A stretch of DNA of 64,000 bases from a cyanobiont of Ornithocercus magnificus (lineage in GTDB: Bacteria; Cyanobacteriota; Cyanobacteriia; PCC-6307; Cyanobiaceae), in the NCBI GenBank assembly GCA_007996965.1, contig BIMP01000001.1, positions 1,426,001 through 1,490,000 on the forward strand, in the 5' to 3' direction. The position numbers and the translations under genes were made by a program. The notes under the pieces are model-generated. The model had not been told where the DNA came from. It ran no database searches and saw nothing but the letters and a program-made list of their open reading frames with translations. Below are positions 49,007 to 59,363 of the stretch, piece by piece (within the stretch, counting starts at the first letter, position 1; every line of letters begins with the position of its first letter).

Positions 49007-50698
49007 GTGGATGTTTCTCAATCTGTGATGTCGTCTGGAGAGACAGCATACGATTTGCGGCCTGACGCGATTGTAATTGGGTCTGGAGCTACTGGTGGCG
49101 TAGCCGCCCTTACTTTGGCAGAAAATGGCGCAAGAGTCCTTGTCATAGAAGCTGGGGTAACGCTGCCTGTTAGTGATGTATTTGGATCAGCAGCTGCGAA
49201 TATGACCCGGCGACTGCTCAGCATCGCTTCAGGACGTCAGAGGCAACAGGCACAACATCCTGGATATTGGAAGACCAACCCACGACTCTACAGAGATGAA
49301 GTCCTCCGTCCTTGCACATACCCACCGAATCGACCATTTTTCTGGACGCAAGGAGATCAAATCGGCGGCCGTAGTCTGACCTGGGGTGGTATTACATTGC
49401 GCTTATCTGACATAGAGTTCGGCGCTAGTAAATATGGCCGTAGTTCTGGCTGGCCTATCCGGCATCACGATTTGGAAGAGCACTACACAGAGATTGAGCG
49501 ACTACTAGGTATCTATGGACAGCGCGATGGGCTAGTAAATCTTCCTGATAGCGAAACAATAGGACCACTACCGCTGACCTTGGCAGAGGAAAATCTATTT
49601 CGATGTCTCCAGAATGATCCAAATTTAGACTGTATTCATTCACGGGGCTTTGCAACTCGGAGTAGAGATGGTCTAGGAAGCTGGCCTAGGAGCAGCAGCC
49701 TCGGCAGTACCCTCGCTCTTGCTATAGCTACAGGTAGAGTCTATTTACTAGTCGGCCATATTGCAGAACATCTTGTGCTAGCGCCAGGCAGCTGCCGAGC
49801 AGAGGGTGTAGTAGTAGTCAACCGTACCAATGGTTGCCGCCAATATCTCAGGGCTGGCCTGATAGTTCTTTGCGGATCGACAATCAGAACACTGCAACTT
49901 CTATTGTGCTCCATAGATAACGGCCTCGAGGACCCATCAGGACTGTTGGGCTCTTGCCTAATGGATCATGTTTCGACAAGCCAGTTTTTCACCGTTCCCG
50001 TGCCTGAAAACCAGAGATACAAGCTTCATGGACACAGGAAGGAAGAATTATCAGGAGCAGGAAGCTTCTTCATCTTGCCACGTTTAGAGGATAGTGATGG
50101 CAGACGCACTGAAACAAGGTTCCAAGGACGTTATGGAATTTGGGGTGCGATCGGACGTTTTGAGCCTCCCCGATTGTTGAGACGTTATCCCAACGAAGTG
50201 CTCGGTTTTTTAATTGGGCAGGGCGAAGTACTTCCCCAGCAATACAACCAAGTCAGACTCTCGAGTGAGTCTGATGCCTGGGATATTCCCATCCCACACA
50301 TTGACTGTCGTTGGAGTACTAACGAAGAAGCGATGGTACAACATATGCGCGGCACAATGGAGTATGTTATTGCCAAAATTAATGGTCGGTGCCTACCACT
50401 AATAGATCTTGTGAAAGTACCAGTAATCGAACCAATTTTGCGGTCATCTGTCGCCCTTAATAATGATGCAGCACCACCAGGCTATTACATACATGAGGTT
50501 GGAGGTGCTGCAATGGGTGATCAAGAAGATAGTAGCGTTGTAGACTGTTGGAATCGACTATGGCGATGTGCAAATGTTCTCGTTGTAGATGGTGCTTGCT
50601 GGCCAACATCTGGTTGGCAGAGCCCAACACTTACCATGATGGCAATCACTCGTCGCGCTTGTATTAAGGCAATTAGAACACAGGCTGGGGCGAAATAA
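49007..50698 (+). CDS. GMC-family FAD oxidoreductase
   Basis: A 563-residue flavoprotein of the glucose-methanol-choline family. The FAD-binding start is PDAIVIGSGATGGVAALTLA and the second motif is GRSLTWGGITLRLSDIEFG. The C-terminal catalytic part has HEVGGAAMGD with the active-site His and ACWPTSGWQSPTLTMMAI, corresponding to the conserved GMC ending. The start may be GTG 49007 or ATG 49028. It probably oxidises a polyol or choline-like alcohol, but the substrate is unknown; marine picocyanobacteria carry such genes without assigned roles. Confidence 0.86.
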   Translation: MDVSQSVMSSGETAYDLRPDAIVIGSGATGGVAALTLAENGARVLVIEAGVTLPVSDVFGSAAANMTRRLLSIASGRQRQQAQHPGYWKTNPRLYRDEVLRPCTYPPNRPFFWTQGDQIGGRSLTWGGITLRLSDIEFGASKYGRSSGWPIRHHDLEEHYTEIERLLGIYGQRDGLVNLPDSETIGPLPLTLAEENLFRCLQNDPNLDCIHSRGFATRSRDGLGSWPRSSSLGSTLALAIATGRVYLLVGHIAEHLVLAPGSCRAEGVVVVNRTNGCRQYLRAGLIVLCGSTIRTLQLLLCSIDNGLEDPSGLLGSCLMDHVSTSQFFTVPVPENQRYKLHGHRKEELSGAGSFFILPRLEDSDGRRTETRFQGRYGIWGAIGRFEPPRLLRRYPNEVLGFLIGQGEVLPQQYNQVRLSSESDAWDIPIPHIDCRWSTNEEAMVQHMRGTMEYVIAKINGRCLPLIDLVKVPVIEPILRSSVALNNDAAPPGYYIHEVGGAAMGDQEDSSVVDCWNRLWRCANVLVVDGACWPTSGWQSPTLTMMAITRRACIKAIRTQAGAK

Positions 50699-50806
50699 AA
50701 GTTGGAGATAATACTGTCAGCCCTTAAAAGTGGTTTGTGAGTTTACTTTTCGTACCTGAAAACAGAACGGTCCTCTCCCTAAACAAAACATGCGAGAAGA
50801 TTTTTG

Positions 50807-51865
50807 TTATGTCTGTGGCAGATTGCCTGATGGCCACAGAGTTATTGGACCCAATGGGTGATTTGCGTGGGGATGCCGACTATGAATGCATTTGTTGTTG
50901 TGACCCAATGGTATTAGAACGCCATTGGGCTGACAAGCACCAGTACACTCTCGCTCACAGAGGTTACAGATTTCCGTGAGCCCCTCTACATGGTGATGAT
51001 GACTTTCCTGAACTAGACCAACTTCATTCTCGAAACCTAGCACCTGAGCTCTGTACTTGCAAAGAGAGCAGTTCATGGCAGTATTACCAACTAGTATTTC
51101 ATCAACACGTTCCCGAAAGGTATCAACTACTAGCGAATGGTCTCCTAAGTAATCAGCTGTTAAAAACTCAATGCTAGCATAATCTGCAGCTACCCGATCA
51201 GTATGTCGGTAAACTCGTTGCACAAGCACACCAGAAAAGAGAAAGTAGGGGAAAACAATTATGCGTTGAAATCCAAGTCTAACAATGTGACGTAGACCTG
51301 GTTCTACCAAAGGAAAAGTCACACCAGAATATACAGTCTCTCCCCAGCCAAAACCAAACCCTTCGACAAGCATCCTTGTCACTTTGGCAACATTGGAGTT
51401 AGCATCAGGGTCTGAAGAGCCACGCCCAACTACGGCTAGCAGTGTCTTCTCGGCAGGTACACTAGCTGCACTAGTAAGTGCCTCTCGGATGCGGGCTCCG
51501 GCAGCCGCGATCATTAGTCTGTCAATACCAAGCTCTCGCCCGTAATCTATACGTAAGCCAGTCTCTGTAGCATAGGTATTTAGGAGGGAAGGTATATCAT
51601 TTTTAGCATGCCCAGCGGCAAAAAGCATGGCTGGCACTGCAAGAACCCTCTGCACACCTTGCCTCCGCAATGTGTCTAAGGCGTCACGGAGGATTGGACT
51701 AGCGAACTCTAGATAGCCATACTCTACGGGTACATTTGGCAATCGTAGCCGCAATGCCTCAACTAGTCTCGCGAACTCTTTTGCTGCAAGCCTATTGCGG
51801 CTGCCATGACCGCAGATTAAAACACCAAGACGGGAATCGCTAGGATCCTGAGACAAGCAAGACAC
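50807..51865 (-). CDS. cbiX: CbiX sirohydrochlorin cobaltochelatase
   Basis: A 352-residue chelatase that inserts cobalt into sirohydrochlorin for the B12-type corrin ring. The duplicated chelatase fold gives LGVLICGHGSRN in the first half and LLAVVGRGSSDPDANSNVAK with FPYFLFSGVLVQRV in the second. The C-terminal tail has MNCSLCKYRAQV, SHHHHVEG and a Cys/His-rich end (CNLCERECTGACQP), which may bind metal or an iron-sulphur centre. The start is GTG 51865. Dependence on B12 through NrdJ provides a reason to keep this gene. Other cob genes are not in the window. Confidence 0.88.
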   Translation of the reverse strand: MSCLSQDPSDSRLGVLICGHGSRNRLAAKEFARLVEALRLRLPNVPVEYGYLEFASPILRDALDTLRRQGVQRVLAVPAMLFAAGHAKNDIPSLLNTYATETGLRIDYGRELGIDRLMIAAAGARIREALTSAASVPAEKTLLAVVGRGSSDPDANSNVAKVTRMLVEGFGFGWGETVYSGVTFPLVEPGLRHIVRLGFQRIIVFPYFLFSGVLVQRVYRHTDRVAADYASIEFLTADYLGDHSLVVDTFRERVDEILVGNTAMNCSLCKYRAQVLGFENEVGLVQESHHHHVEGLTEICNLCERECTGACQPNGVLIPLGHNNKCIHSRHPHANHPLGPITLWPSGNLPQT

Positions 51866-51997
51866 GACGACTGACCATCTGAAGAGGTGACCCTATCCCA
51901 CCCTTGACGGAGGCTCTAACGGGTTTCTTGCGTAAGCGTAAACCCTGTGAAAGACACAAGAGTTCGACGAGGAACCAACATTCGGAGCCTAAACCCC

Positions 51998-53239
51998 ATG
52001 GCTGAAGACGCCTTGGTTGCGGGTGTGCTTGAGCCACTTGAGAATGACCTCCTGTACTTACTCCGCCATGGCACACCAAGCGGCACTCCCTGGCTAATTT
52101 GTAGTGGTGGGACAACAAGTCGCTGTGCTGCACCAGCTGCCTGGACGTTAGATCTACGCCCTGGATTCCGGACCTTGCAAATTAGTGCAGACCACGCCAC
52201 GGTCCGAATTGGCACTGGTCTAAGCATGGCTCAGGTTCTGCAAGCCTTGTCAAACGTAGGCCGCTCCATTCCTATCGGACTTTCGAGCTTGACAGGAGCC
52301 GGCTACTTACTTACTGGTGGACTTAGTCCACTTAGCCGTAGTCTCGGCCTAGCTATAGACCGCATCGTAGCAATCGATGGTATTTGGGGGTGTGGAGAGC
52401 CTTTTCACTTGGAGAAAAAGCACCGTAGTTCCACACCGGAACAACAGCGCCGTTGGAGAGGTCTGTTAGGAGCAGCACCGTTCCTAGCTGTAGTTACAGA
52501 GATTACGCTTAAGACAGTTCCCGTTGACAGCCTAGAAATATGGCACGGGCGAGTTGGCCTGAAGGAGCTGGCCAGATTGATCCATCAAGCAGAGAACTGG
52601 CCAGAAAATGTTACTTTGCAATGGTTCTGGCGCGATGCTGTTGAGATCCTTGTGGTACACAGAATAACGTTCAATAACGAAAGCTCACCAGTTTGGCAAG
52701 ACTTGGAGTCTTTGGGAACTGTGGTTTTTGAACATCGGCAGATCAGCGATTCCCGATACCTGCCTCAGTTTGGGTCAATTGCTATGGAGCGCTGTGTATC
52801 TACTCGCCGTCACAGTGAGGTTGTCGGATTGCTTGGGCCAGCTGGGGTTGACTGGAACAAGTGGTTGCAAGACTTACAGCTGTTAATGTACCATCGTCCA
52901 GATCCTGTCTGTGCAGTAGCTGCTCAGCAGATCGGAGGAGTCTGTCGTCTTCAACCTTTTGAGGAGAGCTCATTTATTCATAGGTCATCGGAGTGGAAGC
53001 CATGGATCACAGCAACATGGAAAGCTGGTGATGAGACTGCACGTCAACGCAGTCTCACGTGGTTAGAGAACGTCTGGAAGTGTCTGTCGTCGGCCTGTCC
53101 TGGTGTACATCTTGCCCAGTTACATCCACACTTGACGTGGCATCGTCAGGAGCTGAACGCAGCCTTTGGACCATGGCTAGCTGGTCTACGCAACTTAAAA
53201 GCTGAAGTTGACCCTCGCGGTGTTTTGCCACCACTGTGA
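51998..53239 (+). CDS. FAD-linked oxidase (PCMH-type)
   Basis: A flavoprotein with an N-terminal FAD-binding PCMH domain ([58 protein letters not shown]) and a C-terminal region ending [14 protein letters not shown], similar to the berberine-bridge/glycolate-oxidase type end. From ATG 51998 it has 413 residues; a GTG at 51947 would add 17. The substrate is unknown. It is divergent from cbiX, about 130 bases apart, and runs into the SulP gene on the same strand. Confidence 0.82.
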   Translation: MAEDALVAGVLEPLENDLLYLLRHGTPSGTPWLICSGGTTSRCAAPAAWTLDLRPGFRTLQISADHATVRIGTGLSMAQVLQALSNVGRSIPIGLSSLTGAGYLLTGGLSPLSRSLGLAIDRIVAIDGIWGCGEPFHLEKKHRSSTPEQQRRWRGLLGAAPFLAVVTEITLKTVPVDSLEIWHGRVGLKELARLIHQAENWPENVTLQWFWRDAVEILVVHRITFNNESSPVWQDLESLGTVVFEHRQISDSRYLPQFGSIAMERCVSTRRHSEVVGLLGPAGVDWNKWLQDLQLLMYHRPDPVCAVAAQQIGGVCRLQPFEESSFIHRSSEWKPWITATWKAGDETARQRSLTWLENVWKCLSSACPGVHLAQLHPHLTWHRQELNAAFGPWLAGLRNLKAEVDPRGVLPPL

Positions 53240-53271
53240 GATATGGTTGCTTTCTCCCCAAACTGCACACC

Positions 53272-54843
53272 ATGCTGATGTGGAGCACACCGTCGCTTAT
53301 TCGAGATTGGTTCCAACGTCCACAAACTGAGATCCTCTCTGGGTTGGTTGTTGCATTTGCGATGATCCCTGAAGCCATCGCATTCTCTGGGATTGCTGGT
53401 GTTGAGCCGCAGGTGGGTCTATTCGGTGCTTTCTGCCTATCAGTCACTATCTCCTTCGTGGGCGGCCGCCAGGGCATGATTACTTCCGCTACTGGCTCTA
53501 CAGCGCTCCTAATGACCGGACTTATATCTAATAGTGAGACCCGTAGTGCAGGCTTGTCATATCTGTTGATTGCTGGGCTACTTGCTGGGGTGCTGCAGAT
53601 CCTCTGGGGCTTTCTGGGCCTTGCGTATCAAATGCGCTTTGTACCTCAGGCTGTGCTGAGCGGTTTTGTCAATGCTCTTGCCCTTCTGATAGCCCAAGCT
53701 CAGTTCCCTCAGCTAGGTTTAGTCTCCCAATCTAGTGGAAAGGCCACAAACTATGTACTCGGTTTAGCTCCCAGCGGTGATCAACTACCAATTGTCTGGG
53801 GTCTAGTACTACTTGGACTATTAATTATTTATGTCTTGCCACGTTTAACTCGCTTTATTCCTCCGCAGTTAGTAGCAATTATTGTATTGACCGTTGTTAG
53901 CATTATCTTTCAGCTAGAGGTTCCTACTGTCGGCGATCTTGGAAAACTGCCCAGCGGATTGCCGCAATTTGCCAATCCTTTTGGTGCTCTTGCTAACGGT
54001 CGTGCTCCATTTGACTTAAATACACTTGGCTTAGTATTGCCAACAGCATTAGCTATTTCTTTCGTCGGATTACTTGAGACATTTCTGACTCAAGACATTC
54101 TTGATGATCTTACTGATACAACCTCTAATAAAAACATTGAGGCTCGTGGTCAGGGCATAGCAAACATTGTGTCCTCCTTTTTCGGTGGTATGGCTGGCTG
54201 TGCTCTTGTTGGACAATCTGTAATGAATACGGAGAATGGTGGTCGTACCCGTCTTTCTACAATGTCTTCAGGGATTAGCCTATTACTGCTAATCCTACTA
54301 GCACGTCAATGGCTTGAACTCATCCCTATGGCCGCTCTAGTTAGCATAATGCTAAGTATTGCTGTTAGCACTGCAGACTTACAAGGAATACGCCATATAC
54401 ATCGCATTCCCCGAAGTGATACAGCCGTAATGCTCATGACTTTTTCGGTGACAATGCTTACTACACCACATAACCTCGCTTTGGGAGTTTTGGCCGGTGT
54501 TTCATTGGCTGCTTTGCTGTTTAGTAGAAAAGTTGCAAAGGTTATCCAGGTATCTAGCGTGGATATAAGCTCTAGCGAACGTCGCTACGAAGTGAGTGGA
54601 CAATTATTCTTTGTGAGTAGAGTTTATTTTCAACAAGGTTTTGACCTTCATAACCACTTGCGAAAAATCACAATCGATATGTCTCATGCACATATTTGGG
54701 ATCAGAGTGGAGTGAACGCCTTAGATCAGGTTGTTCGCAAGCTTAGTCAAAGGGGATCTCTTGTTGAGGTAACCGGACTTAATAATGAGAGTCTGAATCT
54801 GTTCGAGAGAATCGGAAAGACAGGTAAGGTGCTTTCTAATTAA
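53272..54843 (+). CDS. SulP-family inorganic anion transporter with STAS domain
   Basis: A SulP transporter, likely importing bicarbonate or sulphate with sodium. From ATG 53272 it has 523 residues; a GTG at 53236 overlapping the upstream stop would add 12. The membrane part (about residues 15-415) has the SulP signature [31 protein letters not shown] and [22 protein letters not shown] domain closes the protein (about 430-520). BicA, the picocyanobacterial bicarbonate transporter, belongs to this family, and is the best guess, but the substrate is not determined by sequence. Confidence 0.86.
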   Translation: MLMWSTPSLIRDWFQRPQTEILSGLVVAFAMIPEAIAFSGIAGVEPQVGLFGAFCLSVTISFVGGRQGMITSATGSTALLMTGLISNSETRSAGLSYLLIAGLLAGVLQILWGFLGLAYQMRFVPQAVLSGFVNALALLIAQAQFPQLGLVSQSSGKATNYVLGLAPSGDQLPIVWGLVLLGLLIIYVLPRLTRFIPPQLVAIIVLTVVSIIFQLEVPTVGDLGKLPSGLPQFANPFGALANGRAPFDLNTLGLVLPTALAISFVGLLETFLTQDILDDLTDTTSNKNIEARGQGIANIVSSFFGGMAGCALVGQSVMNTENGGRTRLSTMSSGISLLLLILLARQWLELIPMAALVSIMLSIAVSTADLQGIRHIHRIPRSDTAVMLMTFSVTMLTTPHNLALGVLAGVSLAALLFSRKVAKVIQVSSVDISSSERRYEVSGQLFFVSRVYFQQGFDLHNHLRKITIDMSHAHIWDQSGVNALDQVVRKLSQRGSLVEVTGLNNESLNLFERIGKTGKVLSN

Positions 54844-54853
54844 AGTTTAGTGC

Positions 54854-54976
54854 TCAGCGCTTGCTGGGCGGTTCAGGTGTGTCAGAAGGACGCAGAAGGA
54901 CTGCTAGCGTTCCAGCCACAATTACAAGGACCAGCAGACCACCCCCAAGCAATGGTAGCGTTAGATCGGAATCCAT
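54854..54976 (-). CDS. possible 40-residue single-span membrane protein
   Basis: A short minus-strand frame, ATG 54976 to TGA 54854, encodes MDSDLTLPLLGGGLLVLVIV followed by AGTLAVLLRPSDTP and a basic Pro-rich tail. The shape is that of a one-helix membrane protein with a short acidic N-terminus and basic C-terminus, as in photosystem and transport accessory peptides. No strong ribosome-binding site is seen. It lies alone between the convergent 3' end of SulP and the divergent natF. I could not match it to a known small photosystem or cytochrome subunit. Confidence 0.5.
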   Translation of the reverse strand: MDSDLTLPLLGGGLLVLVIVAGTLAVLLRPSDTPEPPSKR

Positions 54977-55161
54977 AAGGCATTAGTGAAGTGACAACCA
55001 TCATGATGACTAAACTCAAAGCACGGGGATTTTACGATTGAAGCGGGGGCTAATGTTATCACTGTGGTAAAGGAAGGAATACACTATTATTCCGGTGCCA
55101 ATGATCCTACTTGGCCAAGAATCTTCAATCTAGCAACTCAATTCAATAGCATGTTGAACAG

Positions 55162-56217
55162 ATGGTAACAGGCTGGTTGAAATCCATCACAGCTACAGTA
55201 TTTCTACTTCTGCTTGGAGCTTGCGCCAAATTTGATGAGATATCCACATCCCGACTCGACACCATAAAACGTCGTGGTGAATTGCAGTGCGGGATTAGTG
55301 GTAGAATCCCTGGGTTTAGCTTTCTTGGAAGCGATGGCCTCTACACTGGTCTTGATGTAGATATATGCCGTGCCTTGGCAGCCGCATTTGTTGGGGATGC
55401 TGAGGCTGTATCGCTACGGCAGCTCACAGCAGCCGAACGCTTTACAGCACTCCAAACTGGAGAAATTGATATCCTTTCTCGCAATACAACTACTAACCTC
55501 AGTAGAGACGCTATAGGAGGAAATAGTCTTAGCTTTGCCCCAGTAGTTTTTCATGACGGCCAGGGGATTTTAGTTAGGCGAGGAAGTGGCATCAGCAAAC
55601 TAGAAGATTTGCAGGGTAAAAGTATCTGTGTTGGCTCAGGCACAACAACAGAACAAAATCTTAGTGATGTTCTGCAATCGCGCGGCATCGCTTATGAACC
55701 AGTGAAATATCAGGATGTGAATCAGGTTTTAGCTGGCTACCAGCAAAGACGTTGTGCTGCAATTACCTCAGACCGCTCTCAGCTAGCAGCAGCTAAGTCA
55801 GCTCTGCCCAACAAAAATGAGCACATAATCCTCAGGGAGGTAATGAGCAAAGAACCTCTTGCACCTGCTACTATAGGGGGAGACCAACGTTTAGCAGATG
55901 CAACTCGTTGGGTTATCCATGCGCTAGTGGCAGCTGAAGAAATGGGAATTACACAAGAGAATATTGAAGAGAAGCTAGAAGAAGTGAAACAGGATCCACG
56001 TCAGAGTAAAATACGCCGATTCCTAGGAGTAGAGGGTGGCCTAGGTAGCAAGCTTGGTCTACCAAATGATTTTGTGGTACGTGCAATTCTGGCCACCGGA
56101 AACTACGGTGAGATCTATGAACGTAATCTAGGAGTTGATAGCAACATATCAATCCCACGGGGACTTAATCACACCTACCGCAATGGTGGCTTATTAATCG
56201 CCCCACCTTTTAACTAA
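55162..56217 (+). CDS. natF: polar amino-acid ABC substrate-binding lipoprotein
   Basis: A 351-residue binding protein of the family 3 (polar amino acid, AapJ/NatF) type. The start carries a lipoprotein signal with lipobox LLLGAC, so the mature protein is anchored in the outer face of the inner membrane. Binding-pocket motifs are LQCGISGRIPGFS, GLDVDICRALAAAF, NTTTNLSRDA and GKSICVGSGTTTEQNL. It precedes two permeases and an ATPase, together a complete importer for acidic or neutral polar amino acids; the exact substrate is inferred from NatF-NatG-NatH-BgtA of other cyanobacteria. Confidence 0.86.
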   Translation: MVTGWLKSITATVFLLLLGACAKFDEISTSRLDTIKRRGELQCGISGRIPGFSFLGSDGLYTGLDVDICRALAAAFVGDAEAVSLRQLTAAERFTALQTGEIDILSRNTTTNLSRDAIGGNSLSFAPVVFHDGQGILVRRGSGISKLEDLQGKSICVGSGTTTEQNLSDVLQSRGIAYEPVKYQDVNQVLAGYQQRRCAAITSDRSQLAAAKSALPNKNEHIILREVMSKEPLAPATIGGDQRLADATRWVIHALVAAEEMGITQENIEEKLEEVKQDPRQSKIRRFLGVEGGLGSKLGLPNDFVVRAILATGNYGEIYERNLGVDSNISIPRGLNHTYRNGGLLIAPPFN

Positions 56218-56242
56218 TCAACTGAACTGGAAATAGGGCACA

Positions 56243-57145
56243 ATGAGACGTCGCCATCGTCAGTACTGGGTGCTCCAGCTAATTGTGGTGCTAATGCTAT
56301 TTATTACCTTAGGAATATTGGCCAATAACTTACTGATTAACTTAGCCCGCATCAATTTAGGCGTAACCTTTACTTGGCTGCTGCAGCCTGCAGGATTCGC
56401 ACTAGCTGAGCACGTAATTCCTTACTCACCCTCAGATAGCTATTTCCGAGCTCTAGTCGTAGGCTGGCTCAACAGTTTGCGCGTTGTCGTTGCAGCACTT
56501 ATCATGGCAACATTACTGGGTGTATTAGCAGGTACTGCCCGCCAGAGCAACAATAAGTTGCTACGAATTTTGGCAGCTAGCTATGTAGCACTCATACGCC
56601 AGATTCCTTTGTTACTTCAGCTTCTATTTTGGTATTTCGTAACTTTCCTTGGAGTTAACAATACACTTCTAGCTCCTCTTGGCAATTTCATCATGTTTTC
56701 AAAGAAGGGAGTTAGCCTACTTAACGTTCAAGTAAGTGTAGAGTTCTCAGCATTGTTGGTAGGACTTAGTATATTCACTGGTGCTGCCATAGCTGAAGTG
56801 GTACGTGGCGGTATTGAGGCTGTTCCACAAGGGCAGTGGGAAGCCTGCTACAGCCTTGGTTTGCCGGGCGGTTTTAGCATGCGTAGGGTGATTATTCCGC
56901 AAGCTCTTCCTGCTATAATACCGGCACTTACAAGCCAGTATCTAAACCTTGCTAAGAATAGTACCATGGCGATTGCTGTAGGATACGCAGACCTTTATGC
57001 TGTTGGTGACACTGTTATTACCCAAACAGGCCGCGCGATTGAGGGATTTTTAATGTTACTGCTTAGCTTCTTACTGCTAAATCTAGTTATTAGCAGAACA
57101 ATGGCATTTCTAAACGCCTTAGTTATCAGAAAAACGGTAGGCTAG
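56243..57145 (+). CDS. natG: polar amino-acid ABC permease 1
   Basis: A 300-residue permease with about six hydrophobic segments and the coupling loop QGQWEACYSLGLPGGFSMRR, which continues VIIPQALPAIIPALTSQYLN. This is the HisM/AapQ type permease. It starts 25 bases after natF. A gap of about 410 bases separates it from the second permease, an unusual feature for this operon. Confidence 0.87.
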   Translation: MRRRHRQYWVLQLIVVLMLFITLGILANNLLINLARINLGVTFTWLLQPAGFALAEHVIPYSPSDSYFRALVVGWLNSLRVVVAALIMATLLGVLAGTARQSNNKLLRILAASYVALIRQIPLLLQLLFWYFVTFLGVNNTLLAPLGNFIMFSKKGVSLLNVQVSVEFSALLVGLSIFTGAAIAEVVRGGIEAVPQGQWEACYSLGLPGGFSMRRVIIPQALPAIIPALTSQYLNLAKNSTMAIAVGYADLYAVGDTVITQTGRAIEGFLMLLLSFLLLNLVISRTMAFLNALVIRKTVG

Positions 57146-57555
57146 CAGAGTGCTTAGGACCTAAGCAGTTGAAGTATGAACCTAAAATATTTATCATTGG
57201 CGGCGAACCTCTAGTGATAAATGTTAAGTATGTAAGGGTTTTATAGCTTAGCCCTACAAAGCCGGGAATAACAACTGTACCATAGTTAATCTGTGACCTG
57301 CTAGTAGGCTAGTCTCAGAATTGTCCCTTGATGTATTCTAGCTTATAGAAGAATAATAAACCTTGCTAGTGCAATCTCTACAATAAGCTTAGTTAACAAG
57401 ACTGCTAAGCTTATTCCTAATAAGACTGAGATTGTAATCTTTGAGTGCTCTCATTTCCAAGCTTGCAATTGTGAGCTTTGAATATTGGAAGGCTTACTTG
57501 AAGCATTAATGCTTTTCTATATCTTTAATCCGGACACCATCTCAGCAAAACCTCA
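57146..57555. other. gap between the two permease genes
   Basis: About 410 bases, AT-rich, with stops in every frame and no tRNA, terminator or motif that I can identify. In many genomes the two permeases of this transporter are adjacent. It may be the scar of a lost gene, or may contain a promoter for natH. Confidence 0.45.
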
Positions 57556-58572
57556 ATGCATTACCGCTGTAGACATTTGTACCGTCGCTATCCAGTAAAA
57601 ATTAATATACGGCTCGATACATTAGTTAATATTTTGCTCCTAATTGTTGCTGCCAGAGCTGCTATTTTGTTAGTTCAGTGGTTAGTTCTAGCTGATTGGA
57701 ATGTTATCGTCTTAAATATTCCTCTTTATGTATTTGGCAGTTATCCAGCTGCTCAACGCTGGCGACCACTACTGTGGCTGTTACTTCTACTATCACTTAC
57801 AGTACTTACATTAGTTGGACTTCGATATAGAGTATTAAGACGCACCCTTCCTATTTTTTGGAGTCTAACAGTACCCTCGGGTGTGGCTTTACTCGCTGGT
57901 GGTTTTGGTCTTGTGCCTGTTCGAAGCCATGAGTGGGGAGGACTTACTTTGACACTATTTCTAAGTGTTTGTAGTGGTGTATTAGCACTTCCCATAGGAG
58001 TCCTATTGGCTCTTGGAAGACGAAGTGGCTTTGTGCTAATTGCACACCTCTGTATTCTGTTCATTGAAGTCATGCGTGCCATACCTTTAATAGCTGTGTT
58101 GTTTTTTGGACAGCTCCTGATTCCACTCTTCTTACCAGTCAACTTTGAAGTAAGCCGCGTTATGCGCGCGGTCTTAGCTCTTAGCTTTTTCACTGCTGCT
58201 TACGTTGCTGAGGATGTTCGCAGTGGCTTACAGGCAGTTCCAAGTACACAAGAGGAGGCAGCTGCGGTTCTTGGACTAGGGCCAATTCAGTCGCTGCGCT
58301 GGGTGATCTTACCGCAAGCACTGCGAATTGCCCTTCCTGTGCTTACCAACCAGGCAATTGCTATTCTTCAAAGTACTACTCTGCTTGCTCTTCTTGGTTT
58401 AGTCGAGTTATTGGGGGTTAGCCGTAGCCTGCTCGGTAATCCTACTTTCATTGGCCGTCACCTAGAAGTGTACGTGGCACTAGCTGTAGTCTACTGGATT
58501 ATCTGTTCTGCAATAGCACTGCTATCTCGTCGTCTTGAACAACAGCTTAATGCATCCACTACTACAAGATGA
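57556..58572 (+). CDS. natH: polar amino-acid ABC permease 2
   Basis: A 338-residue permease with about eight hydrophobic segments; the N-terminal pair precedes the conserved core. The coupling loop is EEAAAVLGLGPIQSLRWVIL, which continues PQALRIALPVLTNQAIAI. It matches the AapM/HisQ type, and is longer than the first permease, as usual. Start ATG 57556. Its stop overlaps the ATPase start in an ATGA arrangement (58569-58572). Confidence 0.88.
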   Translation: MHYRCRHLYRRYPVKINIRLDTLVNILLLIVAARAAILLVQWLVLADWNVIVLNIPLYVFGSYPAAQRWRPLLWLLLLLSLTVLTLVGLRYRVLRRTLPIFWSLTVPSGVALLAGGFGLVPVRSHEWGGLTLTLFLSVCSGVLALPIGVLLALGRRSGFVLIAHLCILFIEVMRAIPLIAVLFFGQLLIPLFLPVNFEVSRVMRAVLALSFFTAAYVAEDVRSGLQAVPSTQEEAAAVLGLGPIQSLRWVILPQALRIALPVLTNQAIAILQSTTLLALLGLVELLGVSRSLLGNPTFIGRHLEVYVALAVVYWIICSAIALLSRRLEQQLNASTTTR

Positions 58573-59309
58573 ATACTGCCATCCTTGCTAGAAGCCTCTA
58601 CAAAACATTCAGCAATGGCTGCCAGGCATTGAAGAGTGTTTCCCTAAGTGTTAAAAATGGTGAGGTTCTCGTCGTAATGGGGCCATCTGGATCCGGTAAA
58701 AGCACACTGATACGCACATTTAACGGTCTAGAGGTACTCGATAGTGGTTATCTGAAGGTGTTAGGAATACCACTAGATGCTGGCCACGACTTGCGGCAAG
58801 TGCGACGTATCCGAGAACGTGTCGGAATGGTATTTCAGCAGTTTAACCTTTTCCCACATCTCTCGATCCTCGATAATATAACTCTGGCCCCTATACGTGT
58901 TAAGCGCCAACAGCGAGAGAAGGCAGAGCACAAAGCAATGAAATTGCTCCAACAGATGGGAATTGCAGAGCAAGCGAAGAAGTACCCATCGCAGCTCAGT
59001 GGTGGTCAGCAACAACGTGTGGCAATTGCTCGTGCCCTTGCACTAGACCCAGATGTGATGCTGTTTGATGAACCCACAAGCGCGCTAGACCCCGAACGTG
59101 TGAAGGAGGTTCTGGATGCAATGCATCAACTCGCATCAGAAGGTATGACCATGATAGTGGTAACCCATGAGGTTAGCTTTGCCCGTGATGTTGCTGACCG
59201 CGTGCTGTTTATGGATGGTGGTTGTGTGGTTGAGACAGCAATACCAGAAGAGTTTTTTGCCAATGCAAAGCAGGAACGTAGCCGGCGATTCCTCAACCAA
59301 ATAAACTAG
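58569..59309 (+). CDS. bgtA: polar amino-acid ABC ATPase
   Basis: A 246-residue ATP-binding subunit of the polar amino-acid family (GlnQ/AapP/BgtA). Walker A is GPSGSGKSTLIRTFNGLE, the Q-loop is MVFQQFNLFPHLS, the signature is LSGGQQQRVAIARALAL, Walker B is VMLFDEPTSALDPE and the H-loop is VVTHEVSFARDVADRV. It is coupled to natH by a 4-base overlap and completes the transporter. In cyanobacteria this ATPase can serve more than one amino-acid permease, so sharing with a distant system is possible. Confidence 0.92.
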   Translation: MNTAILARSLYKTFSNGCQALKSVSLSVKNGEVLVVMGPSGSGKSTLIRTFNGLEVLDSGYLKVLGIPLDAGHDLRQVRRIRERVGMVFQQFNLFPHLSILDNITLAPIRVKRQQREKAEHKAMKLLQQMGIAEQAKKYPSQLSGGQQQRVAIARALALDPDVMLFDEPTSALDPERVKEVLDAMHQLASEGMTMIVVTHEVSFARDVADRVLFMDGGCVVETAIPEEFFANAKQERSRRFLNQIN

Positions 59310-59363
59310 GAAAAGTTGCCCAGATATGCTGAGCTGTTTGAAAAAGCAAAATAGGAAAAGTTG
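59307..59363. repeat. 12-base direct repeat after the amino-acid operon
   Basis: TAGGAAAAGTTG occurs at 59307-59318, covering the last base(s) and stop of the ATPase gene, and again at 59352-59363. The two copies have 33 bases between them. The spacing and location suggest a local duplication with no known role. Confidence 0.6.

Noticed and set aside
50737-50979. 80-codon plus-strand frame overlapping the end of cbiX
   Set aside because: The minus-strand CbiX C-terminus, with its Cys/His tail, is the better explanation; the plus frame shows no known features.
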